NCBI RefSeq assembly: GCF_963678635.1
Contig: NC_087070.1
Span: 27,156,057-27,220,056, forward strand
DNA: 64,000 nucleotides
Direction of reading: 5' to 3'
From: Symsagittifera roscoffensis
Lineage: Eukaryota > Xenacoelomorpha > Acoela > Convolutidae
The notes beneath the pieces were generated by a model. The model was not told the DNA's origin and searched no databases. It saw only the letters and a list, made by a program, of their open reading frames with translations. A program made the translations under genes and the position numbers. Below are positions 52,412-61,870 of this stretch, piece after piece. Each line of letters begins with the position of its first letter. Position 1 is the stretch's first letter.

Positions 52412-54352
52412 AAATTGGTAGTTTCCACTAGCTTCTGTTCTTGGCTACTGAGTATTTCTTCAGTTTTGACATCTTTGAAATACACAGCGACATTTTTTTG
52501 GGTTGTTAATGCGTTTTGGGTTTGCTGACAGTTAATGGAGTACTAATTTTTTGATTTTGGTCTTTATGTTCCTGAAATATGTCTTCCGTGTTTGTTCTTG
52601 ATGCGATCTTTTGTGGTACAAATTTTTTTCTTTTTTCAGGACACTGTGTGGCTACTTAAGTCATCTTGATGTGTTCAATTTTGTTTCATTCATCAGTTCT
52701 ACTCGGTTAGCGATCATCGCAGAAGCGGATTTGCTCTGTAGTAATTTTTGTCCGAAAAAAGTTCTCGTCACAAATTGGTAGTTTCCATTAGCTTCTGGTC
52801 TTGGTTACTGAATGCTTCTTCAGTTTTGACATCTTTGAAATACGCAGCGCTGCTTTTTTGGTTTGTTAATGCGTTGTGGGTATGCTTACTGTTCATGGGA
52901 CTTCTGGGTTTTGGATTTTGCTATTTATGTTTCTGAAATATGTCTTTTTTTGTCTTCATCCTTCATGAGATTTTTTGTGGTACAATTTTTTTCATTTTCC
53001 AGGACAGTGTGTGGCTAGTTAAGAAGTCTTGATGAGTTTTTTGTTGTTCCAATCATCAATTCTACTGGGTTAGCGATCGTGCAGCAGCGGATTTCGGCTG
53101 TGGTGATTTTTTGTCCGAAGAAAGTTGTCGTCACAAATTGGTAGTTTCCACTAGCTTCTGGTCTTGGCTACTGAATGTTTCTTCAGTTTTGACATCTTTG
53201 AAATACACAGCGACATTTTTTTGGGTTGTTAATGCGTTGTGGGTATGCTGACGGTTCATGGGAGTACTAAATTTTTGATTTTGGTCTTTATGTTTCTGAA
53301 AGATGTCTTTTTTTTTGTGTTCGTTCTTGATGCGATCTTTTGTGGTACAAATTTTTTCATATTTCAGGACATTGTGTGGCTAGTTAAGTAATCTTGATAT
53401 GTTCATTGTTGTTCCAATCATCAATTCTACTTAGTTAGCGATCGTTGCAGAAGCAGATTTGTGCTGTGGTGATTTTTTGTCCGAAGAAAAGTGTCGTCAC
53501 AAATTGGTAGTTTCCACTAGCTTCTGGTCATGGCTACTGAATGTTTCTTCAGTTTTGACATCTTTGAAATATACAACGACAGTTTTTTTGGTTGTTAATA
53601 CGTTGTGGGTTTGCTGAAAGTTCATGGGAGTACTAAGTTTTTGATTTTGGTCTTTATGTTTCTGAAGTATGTCTTTTTTTGTGTTCATGATTGATGCGAT
53701 TTTTTGTGGTTCAAATTTTTTCATTTTCCAGGACTGTGTGTGGCTAGTTAAGAAGTCTTGATGAGTTTTTTGTTGTTTCAATCATCAATTCTACTGGGTT
53801 AGCGATCGTTGCAGAAGCGGATTCGCGCTGTGGTGATTTTTGTCCGAAAAAAGTTGTCGTCACAAATTGGTAGTTACCACTAGCTTCTGGTTATGGCTAC
53901 TGAATGTTTTTTTTCAGTTTTGACATCTTTGAAATACACAGCGATATTTTTTTGGGTTGTTAATGCCTTTTGGGTTTGCTGACAGCTCATGTGAGTACTA
54001 AGTTTTTGATTTTGGTCTTTATGTTTCTGAAATATGTCTTTTTTTTGTTCATGCTTGATGCGATTTTTTGTGGTTCAATTTTTTTCATTTTCCAGGACAG
54101 TGTGTGGCTAGTTAAGAAGTCTTGATGTGTTCTTTTTTGCTCCATTTATCAATTCTACTGACTTAGCGATCGTTGCAGAAGCGGATTTGCGCTGTGGTGA
54201 TTTTTGTCCGAAAAAAGTTGTCGTCACAAATTGGTAGTTTCCACTAGCTTCTGGTTATGGCTACTGAATGTTTTTTCAGTTTTGACATCTTTGAAATATA
54301 CAGCGACATGTTTTTGGGTTGTTAATGCTTTGTTGGATTGCTGACAGTTCAT

Positions 54353-54586
54353 GGGAGTGCTTAATAATTGATTTCAGTTTTTTTTCTATGGAATCATGTC
54401 TTTTTATGTGTCTATCAGTGATGTGGTTTTTCTCGTTACAATTTTTTCCATTTTTGATCACAGCGTCTGGCTGATATTATCATTTCGATGTGCTCATTTT
54501 TATTCATTTAGTCAGTTCTACTGGGGCAGTGGTCATTGCGCTAGCGAATTTGAACTGGAGTGTTTTTGTCTCAATAAAGTTATCAC
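54353..54586. repeat. R2 A/B hybrid unit 3 (B part)
   Basis: Third hybrid with the same switch point, 2175 bp after the second; almost identical to it over the B part. Confidence 0.8.
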
Positions 54587-54944
54587 AAATTGGTAGTTTC
54601 CACTAGCTTCTGTTCTTGGCTACTGAATATTTCTTCAGTTTTGACATCTTTGAAATACACAGCGACATTTTTTTGGGTTGTTAATGCGTTGTGGGTTTGC
54701 TGACAGTTCATGGCAGTACTAAGTTTTTGATTTTGGTCTGTTTCTGAAATATGTCATTTTTTGTGTTTATCCTTGATGCGATCTTTTGTGGTACAACTTT
54801 TTTCATTTTTCAGGACCCTGTGTGGCTAGTTAAATCATCTTGATGTGTTCATTGGTGTACCATTCATCAGTTCTATTGGGTTACCGATCGTTGCAGAAGC
54901 TGATTTACGCTGTGGTGATTTTTTGTCCGAAAAAAAATTGTCAC

Positions 54945-55298
54945 AGTACTTGCAGTTTTTCTTTCTTTTTGCTCTTGACTAACAGACTTTCCTTGTTTTC
55001 ATAATTTGAAAGACAGAGCTGCCTTTTTGGGATTGATAATGCATTTTTCACTTGTTGATGTTACCTGGGAGTGCTTAATAATTGATTTCAGTTTTTTCTG
55101 TGGAATCATGTCTTTTTACGTGTCTATCAGTGATGCGGTTTTTCTCGTTACAAGTTTTTCCATTTTTGATCACAGTGTCTGGCTGAAATTATCATTTCGA
55201 TGTGCTCATTTTTATTCTATTATTCAAATTCACTGGGGTAGCGGTCCGTGCTTTAGCGAATTTGCGCTGGTGTGTTTTTGTTTCCATAAAGTTATCAC
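54945..55298. repeat. R2 B-type unit 15
   Basis: Full-length B unit with own differences (CAAATTCACTGGGG, CGGTCCGTGCTTTAG); pairs with the next B unit 714 bp on. Confidence 0.85.
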
Positions 55299-55658
55299 AA
55301 GTTGGTAGTTTCCACTAGCTTCTGGTCTTGGCTACTGAATGTTTCTTCAGTTTTGACATCTTTGAAATACACAGCGACGCTTTTTTGAGTTTTTAATGCG
55401 TCTTGGGTATGCTGAAGACTCATGAGATTTCTGGGTTTTGATTTTAGTTTTTCGTGTTTCTGAAATATGTCTTTTTTGTGTTCATCCTTGATTTGATCTT
55501 TTGTGGTACAAATTTTTTCTTTTTCTAGGACCCTGTGTGGCTAGTTAAGTCATCTTGATGTGTTCATTATTGTACCATTCATCAATTCCACTGGGTTAGC
55601 GATCGTTACAGAAGCGAATTTGCGCTGTGGTGATTTTCTTTTCGAAAAAAATTGTCAC

Positions 55659-56014
55659 AGTACTGCCAGTTTTTCTTTCTTTTGGTCTTGACTAACAGAC
55701 ATTCCTTGTTTTCATAAATTTGAAAAACAGAGCTGCCTTTTTGGGGTTGATAATGCATTTTTTTACTTTGTGATGTTACCTGGGAGTGCTTAATAATTGA
55801 TTTCAGTTTTTTTCTATGGAATCATGTCTTTTTATAGGTCTATCAGTGATGCGGTTTTTCTCGTTACAAGTTTTTCCATTTTTGATCACAGTGTCTGGTC
55901 GATATTATCTTTTCGTTGTGCTCATTTTTATTCACTTATTCAAATCGACTGGGGTAGCGGTCGGTGCTTTAGCGAATTTGAGCTGGTGTGTTTTTGTTTC
56001 AATAAAGTTGTCAC
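55659..56014. repeat. R2 B-type unit 16
   Basis: Full-length B unit, shares the GTGCTTTAGCGAATTTG form with unit 15. The A-B-A-B alternation here is the densest in the array. Confidence 0.85.
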
Positions 56015-56736
56015 AAATTGGTAGTTTCCACTAGCTTCTTGTCTTGGCTACTAAATGTTTCTTCATTTTGACATCTTTGAAATACACAACGGCGCTTTTT
56101 TGGGTTTTTAATGCGATGTGGGTATGCCGAAGACTCATGGGAGTTCTGGGTTTTGATTTTGGTTTTCGTGTTTCTGAAATATGTCTTTTTTGTGTTCATC
56201 CTTGATGAGATTTTTGTGGTACAAATTTTTTTTCAATTTTCAGGACAGTGTGTGGCTAGTGAAGAAATCTTGATGTGCTCATTGTTGCTCCATTTATCGA
56301 TTCTACTGACTTAGCGACTGTTGCAGAAGCGGATTTGCGCTGTGATGGTTTTTTGCCCGAAAAACGTTGTCGTCACAAATTGGTAGTTTCCACTAGCTTT
56401 TGGTCTCGGCTACTGAATGTTTCTTCAGTTTTGACATCTTCGAAATACACAGCGATATTTTTTTTGGGTTGTTAATGCGTTTTGGGTTTGCTGACAGTTC
56501 AAGGCAGTACTAAGTTTTTGATTTTGGTCTGTTTCTGAAGTATGTCACTTTTTGTGTTTATCCTTGATGCGATCTTTTGTGGTACAAGTTTTTTCATTTT
56601 TCAGGACCCTGTTTGGCTAGTTAAGTCATCTTGATGTGTTCCTTGTTGTACCATTCATCAGTTCTACTAGTTTAGAGATCGTTGCAGAAGCGAAATTGCG
56701 CTGTGGTGATTTTTTGTCCGAAAAAATTGTCGTCAC

Positions 56737-56890
56737 AGTACTGGCAGTTTTTTCTTTTTGAATTTGACTACCAGACATTCCTTGTTTTCATAAGTTTGAA
56801 AGACAGTGCTGCCTTTTTGGGGTTGATAATGCATTGTTTTACTTGTTATTGTACCTGGGAGTGCTTAGTTTTTGATTGCAGTGTTTTCAA
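56737..56890. repeat. R2 B-type unit 17, truncated at array end
   Basis: Starts with AGTACTGGCAG, runs through GGGAGTGCTTAG, then leaves the B sequence just before the foldback element at 56921. This defines the right edge of the satellite. Confidence 0.8.
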
Positions 56891-56920
56891 ATATTAACAG
56901 CTTAATTGTACAATCTGAAC

Positions 56921-57144
56921 AATGCAGAAATGTCAACTTTTAAGGCCACCATCGGAATCTTATATGAGATGACTGGGTAGGAAGTCAGCCAATCGATGGC
57001 GCCTAGAAGCACATTACTGCCCTATTTTACATTGTAAATCAGTGCAGTTTTCTGCTTCTGAGCGCCGTCGCTTGGCTGACTTCTGACCCAGTAATCTCAT
57101 ATATGATTCCGATGGTGGCCTTAAAAGTTGATATTTTTGCATTC
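56921..57144. mobile_element. Foldback / MITE-like near-palindrome, about 224 bp
   Basis: Two arms of about 105 bp are reverse complements of each other with scattered mismatches. The left arm contains CAACTTTTAAGGCCACCATC and AGTCAGCCAA; the right arm contains GATGGTGGCCTTAAAAGTTG and TTGGCTGACTT. The centre lies near 57030. There is no internal coding sequence. No clear target-site duplication is visible, so it is either an old MITE or foldback insertion or an inverted duplication. It lies about 30 bp outside the satellite edge. Confidence 0.75.
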
Positions 57145-57239
57145 GAGTAGTTCTGAATTTGGATCAGAAATCATATCAATGAAAATTAATTACGTATGTG
57201 TTCAATATTTTATCTTTTCTCGCACGTGTAAAATTTTGT

Positions 57240-57442
57240 TTTTTATAGGAAATGAATTTATGCTGCTGACAGAACTTGCGGATCATAACTGGAGTATGTA
57301 TGCTTGGAGAATGTTTCCATCAGGAAAACTGGTTTTTTGGCGTTTGAGAAAACTCCTCCCTTATGGCTTTGGTTCATCTAGGTGTAGGCTTAGGAAATTT
57401 TTGATCTCTCAAGAGTTGAGGAGATTTGCCTACAGATATTGA
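57240..57442 (+). CDS. Possible isolated exon, unrecognised (very uncertain)
   Basis: A pyrimidine-rich tract ending TTTTTTATAG (57240-57249) is followed by an open stretch of about 64 codons. Its translation is of mixed composition (LTELADHNWSMYAWRMFPSG and onward), unlike the satellite by-products. The frame ends at 57442. An AG/GTGTAGG donor-like site lies near 57380. I do not recognise a family, and no neighbouring exon can be supported. It may be chance. Confidence 0.15.
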
Positions 57443-57580
57443 AGAGTTTGAGGTTCCAACCTCTAAAACCCTCTGATTTTTTGTTGGTTCTCTTCTCTGT
57501 TCAGAGATTGCACGTCTTATGGGTAAGTTTAAACGCTAATTGAGCCTCATTTGAGTTTCCAAAAAATGCTCATCTTTCAG

Positions 57581-57804
57581 TTTCCATATATGAAAAAATG
57601 CTTATCGTACAATTTCCATATATGAAAAAGTGCTTGTCTTACAATTTCCATTTATGATAAAATGCTTATTTTACAATTTCCATATGAAAAAATATGTTTA
57701 TCCTACAATTTCCATATATGAAAAAATGTCTATCCTACAATTTCCATATATGAAAAAATGTTTATTCTACAATTTCTATATATGAAAAAACGCTTATCCT
57801 AGAA
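57581..57804. repeat. 32-bp minisatellite, seven units
   Basis: TTTCCATATATGAAAAAATG followed by CTTATCCTACAA repeats with an exact 32-bp period at 57581, 57613, 57645, 57677, 57709, 57741 and 57773. A weak additional copy lies just upstream near 57556. Confidence 0.93.
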
Positions 57805-57840
57805 TTTTTTAAACAATTTTCTGAATCTATGAAACAGTAA

Positions 57841-57893
57841 AAAATTGTAGGACGAGCATTTTTTCATATATGGAAATTGTAGGATAAGCATTT
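57841..57893. repeat. Inverted copy of the 32-bp minisatellite
   Basis: About 1.6 units in the opposite orientation (ATTGTAGGACGAGC, TTTTTTCATATATGGAAATT), 36 bp after the direct array. The two together can form a long hairpin. Confidence 0.9.
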
Positions 57894-58049
57894 GCGGTCA
57901 ACCCACGCTAAGTTGCAGTTGAAATACTATCTACAATTTAAAGAAAGTGCTTAACCGATCTCAAATCAAGCAATATTTTTTTCGATGTCTTGACCAAAAA
58001 CAATTTGAGCGACTTTTTTCAAATGCTCGAGCAAAAAAACTACTGGAAA
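57894..58049. other. Short spacer, nothing recognised
   Basis: AT-rich spacer between the minisatellite hairpin and the GAGCGG repeat cluster. No reading frame or repeat is seen. Confidence 0.5.
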
Positions 58050-58490
58050 TAATGTAAGAATTGAGCGGTTTTTTTTGACAATTACGCTCAAAAACTTGCT
58101 TCAAAATGAGCGGTTTTTTAACGGTTTATCCAAAAAACCGCTCAAAAATTGCGCAAGATCTGAGCGGTTTGAGCGATTTTTTTAGACAATTACGCTCAAA
58201 ATCTTGCTTCAAAATGAGCCGTTTTTTTAAGACAATTACGCTCAAAATCTTGCGTCAAAATGAGTGGTTTTTGAACGGTTTATCTAAAACAACCGCTCAA
58301 AAACCGCGCAAGATTTGAACAGTTTTGAGCGATTTATCTAAAAAAAACGCTCAAAAACCGCTCAAATCTTGCGCGGTTTTTTTAGATAAACCGTTCAAAA
58401 ACCGCTCAAACCGCTCATTTTGAAGCAAGATTTTGAGCGTAATTGTCTAAAAAACCGCTCAAACCGCTCAAATCTTGCTTCAAATTAGGT
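58050..58490. repeat. GAGCGGTTTT-type inverted-repeat cluster
   Basis: Short modules alternate: GAGCGGTTTTTT, GACAATTACGCTCAAAA, TCTTGCTTCAAAATGAGC and GGTTTATCTAAAA. In the left half they read in this direction, with partial self-complementary pieces. In the right half they appear inverted (AACCGCTCAAA, GCTCATTTTGAAGCAAG, TTTTGAGCGTAATTGTC). The region around 58168-58220 pairs with about 58409-58470. A 70-codon plus-strand ORF here is made only of these modules and is not called a gene. The right edge abuts the reverse-transcriptase fragment. Confidence 0.85.
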
Positions 58491-59051
58491 GAAAAATCTT
58501 GACTCGGGTGGCACTTCGGTCTGCTCGCTCACGTTCAGATTCCAAGCTTCGAGCGACCATGTGATCTGGTCGGCGTATGCATTTTGGCTTCTGTGGATTT
58601 GGTCGCAAAGGTCAAGGGATCCACAAAGAGAGGACAAGTAAGCCGACATTGCTAGTTTCGAGGCTTGTAGAATGCCAACACCGCCAAGTTTACATGGCAA
58701 GCTCAGAAGCTCCCACCTGGGGTCATTTATGTCGACATTGATTATTCTCTCGAAAGATTGTCTGATTTCTGTGTCGAATTTGGTTAACTCATATAAATTT
58801 CTGTACACTGGTGCTGTACGAAACATATAGAGAAGCTTCGGAATGTAGAAATAGTTTTTGAGGAAAAAGGCGACGTGCGCGGGAAGTGTTTCCAATTGAT
58901 GGCACATTCTTTTCAGATCGCCAAGTTTTGCCTCGACCGCACTGATCACAGATTTCTGTCCTATTGGTGCACCCAACAATGTCATGTCTTCAGGAAAAGT
59001 TGAGACTTTTGTGGCATTCGACCAGAATGGACGAAAATGCAGATTCGGCAA
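58485..59051 (-). pseudogene. LINE-like reverse transcriptase, C-terminal fragment
   Basis: The 188-codon frame resembles the region just after the catalytic palm in reverse transcriptases of non-LTR elements common in invertebrate genomes. Recognisable parts are LLGAPIG (residues 25-31), a helix-like FLKNYFYIPKLLYMFRTAP (63-81), the DPRWELLSLP segment (110-119) and LGGVGI (122-127). The catalytic Y/FxDD motif, the upstream palm and any endonuclease are absent, and no continuation is seen beyond 59051. It is therefore a 5'-truncated relic, as is usual for LINE insertions. Its 3' end (58485) abuts the GAGCGG inverted-repeat cluster, which may be part of the element or a later insertion. The family call rests on memory of family patterns, and the exact clade is not resolved. 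Confidence 0.65.
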
Positions 59052-59450
59052 TTTCGAATTATGAGCAGCTAACCTTCTGAATTAGCAGTTTTGAAGGATT
59101 AGCAGTGTTATTCGAACGATTAGTCAAACTGTGAAGGCTAGAATATTCTGGTATTTCAAATTTTTAAAATTCGGAAGTATGACGTCATACTTCGGAGAAA
59201 CGTCAGAATCGGCCATTTTGGAAAAAACAGCAAAAATCAGAACAACAATAGTTGCGATAGCGATAACTACGAGAATTGTGATTGCAACGGTTGAAAAACA
59301 ACAAAGAATTGCAGAGTCAGCAGATACCGTTCCAAGCTGCAACGATTGTGCCGCTACAATCGTTGCAAGGCCACTCGCAACAACGGTGAAGGGTGGAAAA
59401 GCAGCCTTCCGGAAAGAAGACAAGGTTGTTATTTATCCGGATTCAAAAAT
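59052..59450. other. No recognised gene; open frames on both strands
   Basis: Overlapping ORFs of 99 (minus) and 136 (plus, to 59541) codons occupy the same bases. Neither resembles a known family to me. The plus frame has a run of small residues (T, A, I, V) and the minus frame a hydrophobic run, which are mirror readings of the same sequence. Confidence 0.4.
59339..59366. other. Perfect hairpin, 11-bp stem
   Basis: GCAACGATTGT, a 6-base loop and ACAATCGTTGC form a perfect stem-loop. No T-run follows, so it is not called a terminator. Confidence 0.6.
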
Positions 59451-59579
59451 CCGGAGGGGTCTCGGGATTGGAACTGAAACTATTTTATACAAATTTTTAG
59501 CTTCCCGGTTATTTCTTGAAGTGATTTTATTTAAAATCTGAATTCATTTTGCGACGATGAGAAGCTAGGAATTGTGGGA

Positions 59580-60470
59580 AGGGTTGATCCATCTTCGATG
59601 GAGATAATGATTTTTATCTACTGAAAAAAACTATAGTAATATAATAAGTAGTAGTAGCCCTGTTTTTAGGAGTGACCTCGTGGTCTGGGGATACTGAGAC
59701 CCAGCCATGAGCTCACTAATTTAGCATGTAATTAAGTTGATATGAGTGTTTTGGCCGAAGCCGAAAGCAGTAACGTTTTTGTCGACCCGATGTTGGGCAG
59801 ACCACCAAAGGAACTGGCTTTGGTAGAGACGGTGAAAAGTATGTAGAGCTCTGTTTAGACGTTCGCCAGTCGTCTTAGAACCTAGCTTTATTTTCCGTCG
59901 ATATGTACTTCCGGGCGAATGTTACATAGATGTTTTTGTGGCGCTCCTGGGTGTAAATCTTTTTTAACTTCATGACCGGCAGAAACGTTAATGAGCACTC
60001 CGCGCCGAGCGGATGCTCATAATAACGTCCTTAATAGGCCCTAACCATGGGGCGGAGGGGTAGTTTGGAACGCGGAAGTCTTCCGGATTCCCGTGAATAG
60101 CTCTTTAGCCTAGTTAAGACCGAAAATTCACGAACCAGGAAGGGTGGGGGGATTCGCGGTCCCGTCATCTCCTGAGTGGTCCGTGACCAAAAACAATTAA
60201 AGACATAAATAAAACCAAACAAAAAGTAGTATAGTACCCAAGAAAAACAAAAAACATAAACAATAACCGAAAAACCCAAAAACAGTAAAAAAAATAAAAA
60301 ATCAGTAGAAATCATCCCCCCAGACAAGATGTGATCCGACCCTCCCGTTTGTTGTTGATAGATATATTGTTTTTACAGGCATTTATATCAATCAGGATCG
60401 TTACGATCATTTTTGGAGCCCGTTTGTGAGGCTTGTACTGTAGGGTTGTTTGAGTATTTAAGCACGTTAA
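59580..60470. other. No recognised gene
   Basis: Mixed-composition DNA containing one CCGGAGGGGT-like motif near 60051 and an A-rich stretch (about 60185-60305) that reads as a Phe/Tyr-rich frame on the minus strand. I see no domain, splice structure or RNA gene that I can support. Confidence 0.45.
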
Positions 60471-60528
60471 TGCTAATTTGCGCTCAATCCGGAAGGGTCT
60501 GCTAATTTGCGCTCAATCCGGAGGGTTC
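60471..60528. repeat. 29-bp tandem duplication carrying the CCGGAGGGT motif
   Basis: TGCTAATTTGCGCTCAATCC is present twice, 29 bp apart. Each copy is followed by a GGA-AGGGT or GGAGGGTT variant. Confidence 0.85.
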
Positions 60529-60529
60529 C

Positions 60530-61870
60530 TCGGAGAAGACTGATCCGGTAAGCAGTACAAGGAGCAACAAGAAGGGGCTCAACGACAACGACAATCGACT
60601 GTTGGGTATCATTAACAAGTTTTGTATCCCTTTTGGTACAAAAAATAAGATAGTAATCTGTGGGGGGCTCGACAGTGCTGCACTGTAGTGACCCTTCACC
60701 GAACTGCGAAAATCCGAGTTAAGCACCTTAATTCGGATATTGAACAAACCCGGAGGGGTATAGTATTACTAATATTAGTACTTATATAGCCTATATTAAT
60801 ACTCCTATATCGTTTTTCAGTGAAAAACACAGTAAACGGACCGGTTTTTAGGGTCAAAATGGCGATATTTTGATCCCCCCACAAATCGCGATTATTGAAA
60901 TATCGATACTTTTTGAAACGGAAAAAAGCACTTAATTAGTAAGTTACATCGTAACTGTGCTAGTATAATAGGTAGAACCGGTTGAGTGTAGTTCAGAAGT
61001 GGTTGGAACTATTTAGGTACCAAAAATCGAATTTTCGCTAATTTTGAGAAAACGGAAGACTATAAAATCAGAAAATTTTTTTGAAATTTTTGAGTTAGGA
61101 CAGTAAAAATAGTTGTTCGGACAACGTCTCTTATTGAATCTACAGGTTTTAAGACCCGTTTACCGAAAGCCTTCCGGATTACAGAGAAATCGAATTTAAC
61201 GTGTTCGATTCAGTGGATTCATCAATCCGGAGGGGTCAGAGTAGCATAGTTTTTCGCAAATTTTTTCAACTAAAGCGTTTTAGATCGGGTTTTTTGCATT
61301 GAACTATAAAAGTATATATTTCTTTTGAGCTCGGATCACTAAATTTTAGGTCGAAAAGAACAGAATTGCGGAAAAAGTTAGGCGGAACCTATAAGAGAGA
61401 AATTTCTTGACTTTAGAAAAAAGACGTTTTGGTTAAAAACTTTGGAGCTACTGGACAGATCCAGTTGATCTTGGTACCATTAGATCAATATTAGCTGAGC
61501 TTACTAAAAGGAACAAAAATTATTCGAAAAAAGAAGCATGAAAATTTCTTGAGATTGTTTATAGGAAATTCACCAATTCGGGAGGGTAGACCCCTCACGT
61601 TTTATATATAATTTTTTTTGGAAAGCCCTTACACCACTACCAAAGGGTAGAAACGGTCGAATAAGGCAATTTTACGCTGTTCTAGACAAAAAGGGAAGGC
61701 TTAAGGCACACGAAAACCCTGATTGAGCCGAAATTAGGCTAGCGATAAGACCCTTCACCGTTAGCGTGTATTGTCAAATAAGAGGCTTAACTTCAATCCG
61801 GAAGAGTCAAGGGAAAGACCACATCACCACAGACAGACAGCATAATAGCATCGGAGAACGTATCTGGAGG
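60530..61870. other. No recognised gene; scattered CCGGAGGGGT motifs
   Basis: Frames are short in both directions. The only repeated features are the dispersed CCGGAGGGGT motif and two CCCTTCACCG occurrences (near 60692 and 61751). Confidence 0.45.

Larger units (their letters stand above)
2268..56890. repeat. R2 satellite array, about 150 head-to-tail units of about 360 bp
   Basis: The whole interval is built from one repeating unit in one orientation. Landmarks in unit order are: GGTAGTTTCCACTAGCTTC, CTTCAGTTTTGACATCTTTG, AATACACAGCGAC, TTCATGGGAGTACTAAG, TTTCTGAAATATGTC, GTGGTACAAATTTTTTC, CAGGACAGTGTGTGGCTAG, TTAGCGATCGTTGCAGAAG and TTTGCGCTGTGGTGATTTT. The spacing of the CGATCG landmark is about 361-365 bp in the left third and about 359-361 bp in the centre. 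Occasional units are shorter: about 331 bp near 7431, and truncated ones near 2392 and 38000. Units begin at the CTTCAGTTTTGAC landmark near 2268 and stop inside a B-type unit near 56890. Short ORFs occur on both strands in most units, but all plus-strand frames close soon after the CAGGACAGTG landmark. I infer non-coding satellite DNA. Assembly collapse or expansion cannot be excluded. Confidence 0.97.
46554..56890. repeat. R2 right domain: mixed units, decaying to the array end
   Basis: C units return (near 47059, 50307 and 52844), as do B units and A/B hybrids from 49281 on. The forms GATCGTGCAGCAGCGG (near 47291, 50536 and 53072) and ACTTAGTTAGCGATCG (near 47645, 50893 and 53432) each occur three times in the same order. 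The last three kilobases alternate A and B units, with more differences per unit, and the array stops inside a B unit. Confidence 0.8.

Noticed and set aside
3967-56034. MSFYVSISDAVFLV-type ORFs as a small membrane protein family
   Set aside because: They come only from B-type satellite units and are lost or altered in step with the surrounding repeat. There is no sign of selection on the protein.
2268-56890. About 110 ORFs of 60-118 codons on both strands of the satellite as genes
   Set aside because: They recur with the repeat, overlap each other on opposite strands, change frame with T-run length, and match no protein family. They are by-products of the 360-bp unit.
2268-56890. Repeated coding exon between the CAG acceptor-like site and GGTAGT
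   Set aside because: All three plus-strand frames close within about 30 bases after CAGGACAGTG in typical units, so a conserved coding exon is not possible.
2268-56890. CENP-B box in the GATCGTTGCAGAAGCGGAT segment
   Set aside because: Only part of the box pattern fits: the CG pair and central A match, but the CGGG part is displaced. There is not enough to call a centromere-protein site.
2268-56890. CRISPR array
   Set aside because: The unit is about 360 bp with no short repeat-spacer alternation, and the context is eukaryotic.
59131-59541. 136-codon plus-strand ORF as a gene
   Set aside because: No recognised domain, overlaps a minus-strand ORF of similar quality, and ends in the CCGGAGGGGT repeat region.
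59670-59720. tRNA-like or tRNA-derived SINE head (CCTCGTGGTCTGGGGATACTG)
   Set aside because: It has A-box flavour and a GGTCTGGG/GACCCAGC hairpin, but there is no B box and no acceptor-stem pairing.
60031-60327. Phe/Tyr-rich minus-strand ORF as a membrane protein
   Set aside because: It is the reverse reading of an A-rich tract. The hydrophobic run follows from base composition.
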